From Betaproteobacteria bacterium (GTDB lineage: Bacteria > Pseudomonadota > Gammaproteobacteria > Burkholderiales > Burkholderiaceae), in the NCBI GenBank assembly GCA_013205155.1, contig JABMMT010000193.1, positions 1 to 8,515 on the forward strand: 8,515 bases of DNA, written 5' to 3'. This document shows, piece by piece, positions 1 to 5,032 of the stretch. Position 1 is the stretch's first letter; each line of letters opens with the position of its first letter. The translations under genes were made by a program, and so were the position numbers. The notes beneath the pieces are model-generated. The model saw nothing but the letters and a program-made list of their open reading frames with translations, was not told where the DNA came from and made no database searches.

Positions 1-12
1 GGATTCAGCCAT
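1..12 (-). CDS. dnaB: Probable first codons of replicative helicase DnaB (partial, runs off left edge)
   Basis: Reading leftwards from position 12 gives ATG GCT GAA TCC (Met-Ala-Glu-Ser), which continues beyond the window. It begins 30 bases after the rplI stop on the same strand. In many proteobacteria, including Burkholderiales as I recall, dnaB directly follows rplI, so this is most likely the start of the replicative helicase gene. Only four codons are visible and no strong Shine-Dalgarno sequence precedes the ATG, so the call rests on position alone. Confidence 0.45.
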
Positions 13-42
13 GAGGCTAGCGAAGTTCCAAGAACCTAAGAC

Positions 43-495
43 TTAAGCTTGCTCGCCAACTACACGAATGGTGATATCAGACACTACATCGGTATGAACA
101 GCAACCGCTACAGGGTGATCACCAACCATTTTCAACGGGCCGGTAGGCATACGAATCGAGGCTTTCTCAATCGTAAATCCTTTGGCTTTCAAGGCATCAG
201 TGATGTCATGGTTAGTTACAGAACCAAACAAACGACCGTCAACACCTGCTTTTTGACCGATTTCAAGAACCAAGTCTTTGAGCTTTTCGCCAACTACTTG
301 CGCAGCAGCTAATTTCTCAGCAGCCAATTTTTCCAACTCAGCACGACGTACTGCAAAGTCAGCAATAGCTGTCTCAGTTGCACGACGCGCTTTACGTTGT
401 GGGATTAAGAAGTTACGAGCGAAACCGTCTTTAACGCGAACTACGTCGCCGAGGTTGCCCAGGTTTGTTACTTTTTCTAAAAGAATGATTTGCAT
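43..495 (-). CDS. rplI: 50S ribosomal protein bL9
   Basis: This is large-subunit ribosomal protein bL9, which binds 23S rRNA near the base of the L1 stalk and helps maintain reading frame. The product is 150 residues, the usual family length. The N-terminal RNA-binding domain starts MQIILLEKVTNLGNLGD and continues through VRVKDGFARNFLIP, the family signature. A long charged, alanine-rich helix (about residues 42-75) leads to the C-terminal domain, which contains the GRLFGSVT segment. The reading frame extends 21 codons upstream into rpsR, but I chose the ATG at 495 because the protein family starts there and a GGGAG sits just before it. It is the fourth gene of the rpsF-priB-rpsR-rplI operon, 13 bases after rpsR. 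Confidence 0.97.
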   Translation of the reverse strand: MQIILLEKVTNLGNLGDVVRVKDGFARNFLIPQRKARRATETAIADFAVRRAELEKLAAEKLAAAQVVGEKLKDLVLEIGQKAGVDGRLFGSVTNHDITDALKAKGFTIEKASIRMPTGPLKMVGDHPVAVAVHTDVVSDITIRVVGEQA

Positions 496-508
496 TGAGG
501 GCTCCCAA

Positions 509-781
509 TTATTTCTTATGTTGATCGGAGAATGGCAATAAAGCCAAGAAACGGGCACGCTTAATGGCAGTGTCTAACTGACGCTGAAATTTTGCTTTTG
601 TGCCTGTCAAACGAGCAGGAGTGATCTTGGCGTTTTCGCCAACAAAGTCCTTCAATGTATCTACATCTTTATAGTCGATTTGCTCAACGCCACCAACGGT
701 GAAACGGCAATAACGCTTACGCTTGAACAGTGGGTTCTGAGCTGGTTTCTTTTTGAAATCGGGTTTCTTTCCAAACGCCAT
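509..781 (-). CDS. rpsR: 30S ribosomal protein bS18
   Basis: This is small-subunit ribosomal protein bS18, which pairs with bS6 on the platform of the 30S subunit. The product is 90 residues. A basic N-terminal extension rich in Lys and Phe is followed by the family core: RKRYCRF, IDYKDVDTLKDFV, ITPARLTGTKAKFQRQL and the RNA-binding helix AIKRARFLALLPF. The start is supported by an AGAGGAAA ribosome binding site upstream of the ATG. It lies 13 bases after priB and 13 bases before rplI, so translational coupling in a single operon is likely. Its binding partner bS6 is encoded two genes upstream. Confidence 0.97.
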   Translation of the reverse strand: MAFGKKPDFKKKPAQNPLFKRKRYCRFTVGGVEQIDYKDVDTLKDFVGENAKITPARLTGTKAKFQRQLDTAIKRARFLALLPFSDQHKK

Positions 782-794
782 GATGATTTCCTCT

Positions 795-1088
795 TTAACT
801 TTTCAATTGAATATGGGTAATATGGAAAACAAGTCTTTGATTACGTAGGGTCTTGGGTGCTAAGAATCCTTCGAACACTGCCTGGGCTCCTAAGTCCATT
901 TGCTCTAGATCCTTTTGTATCGGACCGATTGCAAGGGCTTCAACACTCATCTCAATTTTCCTAGCCACTCCTACCTCGTTTGCTTGACCGCTATGTTCTA
1001 GCTGACAATGCATCACCGGTATTCCTGCTGGTGTAAATCGGATCGCGTCTTTAGATACCAAGATTGCAGTGAGGGTGAAATGATTCAA
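795..1088 (-). CDS. priB: Primosomal replication protein PriB (TTG start)
   Basis: PriB is a small single-stranded-DNA-binding OB-fold protein that helps PriA reload DnaB at collapsed replication forks. The 97-residue product matches the family layout: N-terminal strand FTLTAILV, then IRFTPAGIPVMHCQLEHSG (compare the PSGIPHCQFVLEHRS stretch of E. coli PriB), then a C-terminal VFEGFLAPKTLRNQRLVFHITHIQL. The start is TTG at 1088. The frame upstream of it reaches a TAG without any ATG or GTG, and GGAG at 1094-1097 lies 5 bases before the TTG. Its place between rpsF and rpsR is the standard betaproteobacterial and enterobacterial order. It is sometimes annotated as primosomal protein N or as an SSB-like protein. 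Confidence 0.93.
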   Translation of the reverse strand: MNHFTLTAILVSKDAIRFTPAGIPVMHCQLEHSGQANEVGVARKIEMSVEALAIGPIQKDLEQMDLGAQAVFEGFLAPKTLRNQRLVFHITHIQLKS

Positions 1089-1147
1089 CGCCGCTCCGCC
1101 ACTCTGATACGTTTTCTAGTCTGTGTATTCCTTTTCAAATATCTAAC

Positions 1148-1522
1148 TTATTCCACAGCTACAGGAGCTTCGGAATGAGCAGATTTACGCGCTTCTTCAC
1201 GTTGCACTTCTTTCATCATGATGGAAGGCTCAGTTTCAGCTTTCTTAGTCTTGATGATGAGGTGACGCAAAACAGCATCGTTAAATTTGAACGCATGCTC
1301 GAGCTCTTCCAGAGTTTTCTGGTCGCACTCAATATTCATGCAAACATAATGGGCTTTAGCAAGCTTGTCGATCATATAAGCCATCTGACGACGACCCCAA
1401 TCTTCAATACGATGAATTTTGCCGCCCGCAGCTGCTAATGTAGCTTTGTAGCGATCAATCATCGCAGGCACTTGCTCGCTTTGGTCCGGATGGACGATAA
1501 AAACGATTTCATAATGACGCAT
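1148..1522 (-). CDS. rpsF: 30S ribosomal protein bS6
   Basis: This is small-subunit ribosomal protein bS6, which forms a heterodimer with bS18. The product is 124 residues. It begins MRHYEIVFIVHPDQSEQVP, carries the family stretch IHRIEDWGRRQMAYMIDKLAKAHYV, then FKFNDAVLRHLIIKTKK, and ends in a hydrophilic tail rich in Glu and Ala. A TTG lies one codon upstream at 1525, but the ATG at 1522 is preferred: AAGGAG (1529-1534) is 6 bases away and the family begins MRHYE. It is the first gene of the operon. The next gene, priB, starts 59 bases downstream, a wider gap than elsewhere in the operon, and I see no structure in it. A structured leader lies upstream. Confidence 0.97.
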   Translation of the reverse strand: MRHYEIVFIVHPDQSEQVPAMIDRYKATLAAAGGKIHRIEDWGRRQMAYMIDKLAKAHYVCMNIECDQKTLEELEHAFKFNDAVLRHLIIKTKKAETEPSIMMKEVQREEARKSAHSEAPVAVE

Positions 1523-1543
1523 CAAACACTCCTTAAGGATTAA

Positions 1544-1598
1544 GTCACCTGAGCGTCTTGCTAATTTCTGATGGTATTTAAATTAGCGCCAGTGTGAC
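1544..1598 (-). promoter_or_regulatory. Structured rpsF leader: long imperfect stem-loop
   Basis: Read on the minus strand, four helices stack in one imperfect hairpin. GTCAC (1594-1598) pairs with GTGAC (1544-1548), CTG (1590-1592) with CAG (1549-1551), GCG (1587-1589) with CGC (1553-1555), and CTAATTT (1580-1586) with AAATTAG (1561-1567). That makes 18 base pairs, with single-base bulges, a 5-base CAAGA bulge (1556-1560) and a 12-base loop. It ends 9 bases before the rpsF ribosome binding site and has no U tract, so it is not a terminator. In other bacteria the bS6:bS18 complex binds a stem in its own rpsF leader to repress translation. The known motif features a CCG, which I do not find here, so an autoregulatory role is inferred. 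Confidence 0.5.
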
Positions 1599-1611
1599 AA
1601 GGTAGTAACAA

Positions 1612-1640
1612 ATTGTAGGTAATGCTTACAACACTTTTAA
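1612..1640 (-). promoter_or_regulatory. Candidate sigma70 promoter of the rpsF operon
   Basis: On the minus strand, TTAAAA (1635-1640) is a weak -35 element. It is separated by 17 bases from TACAAT (1612-1617), a -10 element matching 5 of 6 consensus positions. Transcription would start near 1605, about 80 bases before the rpsF ATG and just outside the whole leader stem-loop. This agreement is the reason I prefer it to other candidates. It lies right after the asparaginase stop codon. Confidence 0.45.
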
Positions 1641-1656
1641 AACCACTTTTCAGTGC

Positions 1657-2730
1657 TCACTTGATTACAGGCAAGACCACTATTCTAGCAAAAAAATCCT
1701 GCCAAGTCAGGGGTTTACCCATTTTCTTTGCTTGTTTTTCAGCGTTGAGGGATAACTGAAGTGCAATTCTGGCCCTAGGGGCGGTCAAACTACCAGAAGC
1801 TAAGCACCCAGGCAGGTCTTTTTCTGGAATATTGAGAAAAGTTGAGCCTGACCCAGTTCTGCTAGTTCGAACCAGGGCAACTCCTTTAGCTACCGCCTGC
1901 GCTAGTGGAGCCTGCCATGAATCATGAAAGCCACCTATTCCGCTTCCAGCCAGCACTATGCCCTTCACTTCAATATCCATCCAATGAGCCACTGTCTCAG
2001 ATCGAGCGCCTGCATGACTCGTCAAAATCTCCACCCAAGGCCATTCGTTTCCAGTTGGTATCGGAAGATCCTCAATCCATGCAGCCTGGACTGCTTTAAC
2101 ACCGAACAGCCAAGAAGGATTAATTAAGCCCGCCGAGCTGCTAGGAGATGACTGCAAAGGAGCATTCAGTGCGGTGGTATGGCGTTTAGCCAAATCTATT
2201 GCCATACACGCTCGGCCATCCATCACAGCATAGATGCCGCCAGGACAATCATCGATGGGTGTAGAGGCCCACTTAATGGCATCCAATAGGTTGGAGGGAC
2301 CATCTGCATCTGGAGCATTGCTAGGCAACATCGCTCCAGTCAAAATAACTCTCTTGCCCAATTCATGAGAAAGCTGACCGCAGGTCAATTGCAAAAAGAT
2401 ACCTGTTTCCTCAATCGTATCGGTGCCATGAGTAATGACAATGCCGTGCACGGATGGGTCAAGTAGAGATTTACGAACTGTTTCCCCTAGAAGACTGAGC
2501 AAATCATCCGATAAATTACGGCTATTGATATTAGCCACCTGCTCTGATACTAGGCTAAGGCCCTCAGGTATAGCTGATTGGATATGGGATATTAGAGATC
2601 CTACGCCTACTTGTCCGGCTTTGTATTCCAATGGCTTTTCAGGTGAGGGTGCCAATCCTGCAATGGTCCCCCCCATTCCCAATATCAAAATATGGGGTGT
2701 TTTTTCGGGGTTTTTTAGATTTGTACTCAT
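1657..2730 (-). CDS. L-asparaginase / glutaminase-family amidohydrolase
   Basis: This asparaginase-family enzyme probably hydrolyses L-asparagine to aspartate and ammonia. The 357-residue product shows the first signature GMGGTIAG with nucleophile Thr22, a Tyr36 that may be the flexible-lid tyrosine, the substrate-binding stretch NINSRNL (Ser70), and the second signature ITHGTDTIEET with Thr103-Asp104. The conserved segment ILTGAMLPSNAPDADGPSNL follows, then the C-terminal domain with GSGIGGFHD. There is no signal peptide, so a cytoplasmic location is likely although the sequence is closer to type II enzymes. The lysine that completes the Thr-Asp-Lys triad is not at its expected place (see findings). 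The start is the ATG at 2730, with AGGGGG about 11 bases upstream; the open frame runs 37 codons further, into lexA, without family resemblance. It diverges from lexA. Glutaminase activity cannot be excluded. Confidence 0.88.
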   Translation of the reverse strand: MSTNLKNPEKTPHILILGMGGTIAGLAPSPEKPLEYKAGQVGVGSLISHIQSAIPEGLSLVSEQVANINSRNLSDDLLSLLGETVRKSLLDPSVHGIVITHGTDTIEETGIFLQLTCGQLSHELGKRVILTGAMLPSNAPDADGPSNLLDAIKWASTPIDDCPGGIYAVMDGRACMAIDLAKRHTTALNAPLQSSPSSSAGLINPSWLFGVKAVQAAWIEDLPIPTGNEWPWVEILTSHAGARSETVAHWMDIEVKGIVLAGSGIGGFHDSWQAPLAQAVAKGVALVRTSRTGSGSTFLNIPEKDLPGCLASGSLTAPRARIALQLSLNAEKQAKKMGKPLTWQDFFARIVVLPVIK

Positions 2731-2736
2731 TAATCC

Positions 2737-2790
2737 ATTATCCCCCTGTAAAAATCCTTGAATTATCAAAAACTGCTGTATACAATCCCA
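2737..2790 (-). promoter_or_regulatory. Candidate promoter of the asparaginase gene, overlapping the lexA promoter
   Basis: On the minus strand, GATAAT at 2762-2767 matches the -10 consensus at 5 of 6 positions. It would give a 25-base leader containing the AGGGGG ribosome binding site. The -35 position (2785-2790, TGGGAT) is poor and falls inside the LexA operator. A second GATAAT at 2737-2742 has no usable -35. The first -10 also overlaps the lexA -35 element on the other strand, so the two promoters probably exclude one another. Confidence 0.3.
2758..2786 (+). promoter_or_regulatory. lexA promoter (sigma70-like)
   Basis: TTGAAT (2758-2763) and TACAAT (2781-2786) are separated by exactly 17 bases, and each is close to consensus. 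The predicted transcription start is 2792-2793, the A of the lexA ATG. The -10 element lies inside the LexA operator, which fits repression by exclusion of RNA polymerase. Confidence 0.7.
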
Positions 2791-2791
2791 G
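2776..2791 (+). promoter_or_regulatory. LexA operator (SOS box)
   Basis: CTGTATACAATCCCAG fits the proteobacterial SOS box CTG-N10-CAG. Against the stricter CTGT-N8-ACAG it differs at one position in the right half. It ends one base before the lexA start codon and covers the -10 element, the expected arrangement for LexA autoregulation. Because the asparaginase gene starts only 45 bases away on the other side, a bound LexA could also affect that gene. Confidence 0.85.
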
Positions 2792-2792
2792 T

Positions 2793-3512
2793 ATGGACAT
2801 AAATACAGTTGATTATCACGAGGAGCTAACTGCCCTCCCAAAACTCACTCCACGTCAGGGTGAGATCCTGGAATTGATTGGTAAAGCAATTGAGGAAAGT
2901 GGTTTGCCACCTACTCGGGCAGAAATCGCCAATCAACTTGGATTTGCTTCTGCCAATGCTGCTGAAGAGCATTTACGCGCATTAGCAAAAAAAGGATATA
3001 TCGAATTAACACCAGGAACTTCTCGAGGAATTCGCATTCCCCAACGTTTTAATCAAATGCATCACACTAATCAATATCGTCAGATGTCTTTACCGTCTGG
3101 CGCATTACAACAACTTACTCTTCCATTAATTGGTCGTGTTGCGGCTGGCTCTCCAATTATGGCTGTTGAACATATAGAAAAACGTATCCCCATTGATCCC
3201 AGTCTCTTCAGTAAAGGTGCTGACTATCTGTTGAAAGTAAAAGGGATGAGTATGCGTGATGCAGGCATCTTAGATGGTGATTATTTAGCAGTCAGAAAAA
3301 CAACTGAGGTTCGCAATGGCGATATCGTCGTTGCACGCCTCGATGATGAAGTCACAGTAAAACGCTGGCATCAAAAGAAAACTGCCAATGGAATGGTCAT
3401 TGAACTACAGGCCGAAAATCCAGACTTTAAAAATATTGTGGTTGATAGTCGTCAAACTAACTTTGCCATTGAGGGTCAGGCTGTTGGGCTCATTAGGGCC
3501 GAAGGACTATAA
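2793..3512 (+). CDS. lexA: LexA repressor (SOS response, self-cleaving)
   Basis: LexA represses SOS genes and is inactivated by RecA-stimulated self-cleavage. The 239-residue product has an N-terminal winged helix-turn-helix (about residues 17-82), with LTPRQGEIL, GLPPTRAEIANQLGF and AAEEHLRALAKKGYIEL. A linker (about 83-105) follows, then the S24-type peptidase domain. The cleavage site is Ala118-Gly119 in VAAGSP. The catalytic dyad is Ser153 (KGMSM) and Lys190 (VTVKR). Cleavage-site-to-Ser (35) and Ser-to-Lys (37) spacings equal those of E. coli LexA (84/119/156). It is longer than the 202-residue E. coli protein because of extra N-terminal residues and a longer linker. The ATG at 2793 is the only plausible start: the frame is open further upstream, but the promoter and operator sit directly before it. 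There is no Shine-Dalgarno sequence. Confidence 0.96.
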   Translation: MDINTVDYHEELTALPKLTPRQGEILELIGKAIEESGLPPTRAEIANQLGFASANAAEEHLRALAKKGYIELTPGTSRGIRIPQRFNQMHHTNQYRQMSLPSGALQQLTLPLIGRVAAGSPIMAVEHIEKRIPIDPSLFSKGADYLLKVKGMSMRDAGILDGDYLAVRKTTEVRNGDIVVARLDDEVTVKRWHQKKTANGMVIELQAENPDFKNIVVDSRQTNFAIEGQAVGLIRAEGL

Positions 3513-3536
3513 GCCTGAGCAGCTTAGGTACCAGAC

Positions 3537-3564
3537 AAAAAGACCTTTTTAGAGGTCTTTTTTT
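3537..3564 (+). terminator. Intrinsic terminator after lexA, probably bidirectional
   Basis: AAAAAGACCT (3537-3546) pairs with AGGTCTTTTT (3553-3562) around the loop TTTTAG, and the T run continues two bases beyond the stem. It lies 24 bases after the lexA stop. Read from the other strand, the structure also ends in a T run, so it can stop transcription from the convergent lipoprotein gene. A second small hairpin, GTGAA (3568-3572) with TTCAC (3579-3583), sits between it and the lipoprotein stop codon. Confidence 0.85.
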
Positions 3565-3584
3565 ATTGTGAATACTAGTTCACT

Positions 3585-4043
3585 TTATTTCTTAGGAGCC
3601 ACAACATTCGCATTTTTAGGAGATGCAGTTATCGTAATTAAAGTTTTAGGTCCAGTAAAAGAACCATCATTTAATTCCACAGTAGAGGTGCGATCACCTT
3701 TAGTAAACACCAAGATACTCGTCTTCGCTTTAATAGCGCTTACAGTTGTCCACCCTGCTTTGGGATACTCTGCTTGGAAAAAAGCGTAGATGTCAGTTGA
3801 ATTTTGTACGCCTGTTAAAACAGCCCTACCAACCCAGTTATCACCACGACCAATAATTAAGGAGTCTGCACTCAGAATTTTTGAGCCCGCAGGTAAAGGC
3901 ATATCCCCTAAGAGTTGCGATTGAATCTCTTGAGATTCACTTGCAGCGCTTGAAGAATCACCAGAAGATGCACAAGCAAGCAACATTAATGAAAGTAATG
4001 TAGCGGCAATACTGCCTCTAGAAAAAATCAGAGAGTTCATCAT
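3585..4043 (-). CDS. Small putative lipoprotein of unknown function
   Basis: I do not recognise a named family. The 152-residue product starts with a lipoprotein signal: Arg9, a hydrophobic stretch, then lipobox LLAC with Cys24 as the predicted lipidated residue. A Ser/Ala-rich linker follows (about 25-45). The remaining 100 or so residues form a compact domain with PLPAGSKI, GRGDNWVGRAVL, a helix IYAFFQAEYPKAGWTTV, the strand TSILVFTKGDRTSTVEL, and ITITASPKN near the end. Asp is absent at +2 after Cys (Ala instead), which suggests outer-membrane sorting. Tandem ATGs at 4043 and 4040 are both possible starts. AGGT lies 6 bases before the first, which I chose; a TTG at 4058 would contain that site. 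The gene is monocistronic, has its own promoter, and converges on lexA. Confidence 0.8.
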   Translation of the reverse strand: MMNSLIFSRGSIAATLLSLMLLACASSGDSSSAASESQEIQSQLLGDMPLPAGSKILSADSLIIGRGDNWVGRAVLTGVQNSTDIYAFFQAEYPKAGWTTVSAIKAKTSILVFTKGDRTSTVELNDGSFTGPKTLITITASPKNANVVAPKK

Positions 4044-4070
4044 ATTTTTACCTAACAACTCAATATAACT

Positions 4071-4098
4071 ATTTTAGGGGATACCCCCAAATCGTCAA
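4071..4098 (-). promoter_or_regulatory. Promoter of the lipoprotein gene with a G/C dyad in the spacer
   Basis: On the minus strand, TTGACG (4093-4098) and TAAAAT (4071-4076) each match 5 of 6 consensus positions and are 16 bases apart. Transcription would begin near 4064, about 20 bases before the start codon. The spacer is mostly occupied by GGGGGTATCCCC (4077-4088), a G4/C4 inverted repeat around a 3-base centre. This may be an operator or may simply be chance. Confidence 0.6.
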
Positions 4099-4108
4099 GG
4101 CAAATTAC

Positions 4109-4182
4109 TGGAGGCGCGTGAGGGAATCGAACCCCCGTACGAAGCTTTGCAGGCTCCTGCCTAACCACTCGGCCAACGCGCC
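4109..4182 (-). tRNA. cysT: tRNA-Cys (GCA)
   Basis: The complete cloverleaf can be folded by eye. The acceptor arm is GGCGCGT with ACGCGCC. The D arm is GCC-GAGTGGTTA-GGC. The anticodon stem is GGAGC/GCTTC with loop CTGCAAA, giving anticodon GCA (4148-4150 on the plus strand). The T arm contains TTCGATT. The discriminator base is U73, the main identity element for cysteinyl-tRNA synthetase, and the CCA end is encoded (4109-4111). Length is 74 bases including CCA. It lies 48 bases after tRNA-Gly on the same strand, as cysT follows glyW in E. coli. Confidence 0.97.
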
Positions 4183-4195
4183 ATATACCTAAATC

Positions 4196-4224
4196 AAAAA
4201 TGGGAAGCTTTGAGGGCTTCCCAT
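4196..4224 (-). terminator. Terminator-like hairpin between tRNA-Gly and tRNA-Cys
   Basis: On the minus strand, ATGGGAAGC (4216-4224) pairs perfectly with GCTTCCCAT (4200-4208) around a 7-base loop. TTTT (4196-4199) follows, then G and ATTT. A 9-bp stem with an immediate T tract is a textbook intrinsic terminator. It begins 6 bases after the tRNA-Gly CCA and leaves only 13 bases before tRNA-Cys. It may be a partial terminator or a processing element. The opposite strand has no T tract. Confidence 0.65.
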
Positions 4225-4230
4225 CGAACT

Positions 4231-4306
4231 TGGAGCGGGAAAGGAGGTTCGAACTCCCGACCTATACCTTGGCAAGGTATCGCTCTACCAGCTGAGCTAT
4301 TCCCGC
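4231..4306 (-). tRNA. glyW: tRNA-Gly (GCC)
   Basis: The full cloverleaf is visible: acceptor arm GCGGGAA with TTCCCGC, D arm with AGCTCAGCTGGTAGAGC, anticodon stem ATACC/GGTAT with loop TTGCCAA giving anticodon GCC (4271-4273 on the plus strand), T arm GGGAG-TTCGAAC-CTCC, discriminator U73 and encoded CCA (4231-4233). Length is 76 bases. It sits downstream of pgsA and upstream of tRNA-Cys. The 116 bases between it and the pgsA stop contain only a weak 5-bp hairpin (4387-4400) and no convincing promoter, so it may be transcribed from the uvrC-pgsA operon. Confidence 0.97.
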
Positions 4307-4422
4307 ATAACAGGGCGACAGTTTAGCAAACAATCTACAAGAAAGCATTATTCGTCATTAAAGGAAAGTTTGCCACAATCCTGACAAGGCTCTAAAGCCT
4401 CTCTGCCAAGGGTTTTTAGGGA

Positions 4423-4998
4423 TTAATCGAGTTTCCCGTTGATCTGAGGCAAAGCCTTTTTCATGTAATAGAACATTGACCATAATGTTAAAAAAGAGGC
4501 AACCCAAATTAACCACGTTCCTACTCTGGCGCAATCTAACCATCCGAATAGAGTGTCGTTGAGCAATAAAAAAGGGATCGCAATGAGTTGCGCGGTTGTT
4601 TTCAACTTGCCAACCAGATGAACTGCCACACTCTTACCAGCACCTAATAATGCCATCCACTCCCTTAGAGCCGAAATCGTAATTTCGCGACCAATGATGA
4701 TCAGGGCAACCCAGACCTGAACACGATCCATATTCAACAAGACCAGGAGAGCAGCAGCAACAATCAACTTGTCTGCTACGGGGTCTAAAAATTGTCCGAA
4801 GGCGGACTCTTGATTCATGCGCCTTGCTAAAAATCCATCAAGCCAATCGGTGACTGCCGCAAAAACAAAAATAATGGTCCCTAGGAGATTTTTCTCAAAT
4901 GGAGAAAGCCAACTATTGGGAAGATAAAAGACTGCTACCAGCAACGGAATTGCTGCTACACGCAACCAAGTTAAAGCGATCGGCAGATTGAATGGCAT
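4423..4998 (-). CDS. pgsA: CDP-diacylglycerol--glycerol-3-phosphate 3-phosphatidyltransferase
   Basis: This integral inner-membrane enzyme joins CDP-diacylglycerol and glycerol-3-phosphate to make phosphatidylglycerol phosphate, the committed step to phosphatidylglycerol and cardiolipin. The 191-residue product contains the complete CDP-alcohol phosphotransferase motif DG-x2-AR-x8-G-x3-D-x3-D: Asp54, Gly55, Ala58, Arg59, Gly68, Asp72 and Asp76, the metal-binding and catalytic residues. Hydrophobic segments near residues 8-26, 38-51, 77-92, 95-110, 136-148 and 160-178 fit the expected multi-helix topology. The N-terminus MPFNLPIALTWLR is typical of Burkholderiales PgsA and fixes the start at 4998, although I see no Shine-Dalgarno sequence before it. 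It follows uvrC by 34 bases on the same strand and probably shares its transcript. Confidence 0.95.
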   Translation of the reverse strand: MPFNLPIALTWLRVAAIPLLVAVFYLPNSWLSPFEKNLLGTIIFVFAAVTDWLDGFLARRMNQESAFGQFLDPVADKLIVAAALLVLLNMDRVQVWVALIIIGREITISALREWMALLGAGKSVAVHLVGKLKTTAQLIAIPFLLLNDTLFGWLDCARVGTWLIWVASFLTLWSMFYYMKKALPQINGKLD

Positions 4999-5032
4999 GG
5001 TAGAAGAATAAACTAATTGAGCAGTATTACGC

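Noticed and set aside
1571..1600. TTGTCA-18-TACCAT as the rpsF operon promoter (minus strand)
   Set aside because: The -35 is good, but the -10 is weak and the spacer long. The elements lie inside the leader stem-loop, which the upstream TACAAT promoter would transcribe whole. I kept the upstream candidate.
1640..1656. Hairpin CACT-GAAA-AGTG followed by TTTT after the asparaginase stop (minus strand)
   Set aside because: The stem is only 4 bp and the T run is interrupted after four bases. It is too weak to call a terminator without a folding calculation.
2435..2761. Open frame of about 108 codons on plus, opposite asparaginase
   Set aside because: It lies antisense within a well-supported enzyme gene, has low-complexity composition, and resembles no protein family.
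4141..4212. Repeated 9-mer GAAGCTTTG in tRNA-Cys (4141-4149) and in the inter-tRNA hairpin (4204-4212)
   Set aside because: The match does not extend in either direction, so it is more likely chance than a remnant of a duplicated tRNA.
4387..4400. AGGCT/AGCCT hairpin between pgsA and tRNA-Gly as a terminator
   Set aside because: It has 5 bp and no T tract on either strand. It is too weak to separate pgsA from the tRNAs.
4358..4543. Open frame of 61 codons on minus overlapping the 3' end of pgsA
   Set aside because: It overlaps the conserved C-terminus of pgsA in another frame and has no clear ribosome binding site or family resemblance.
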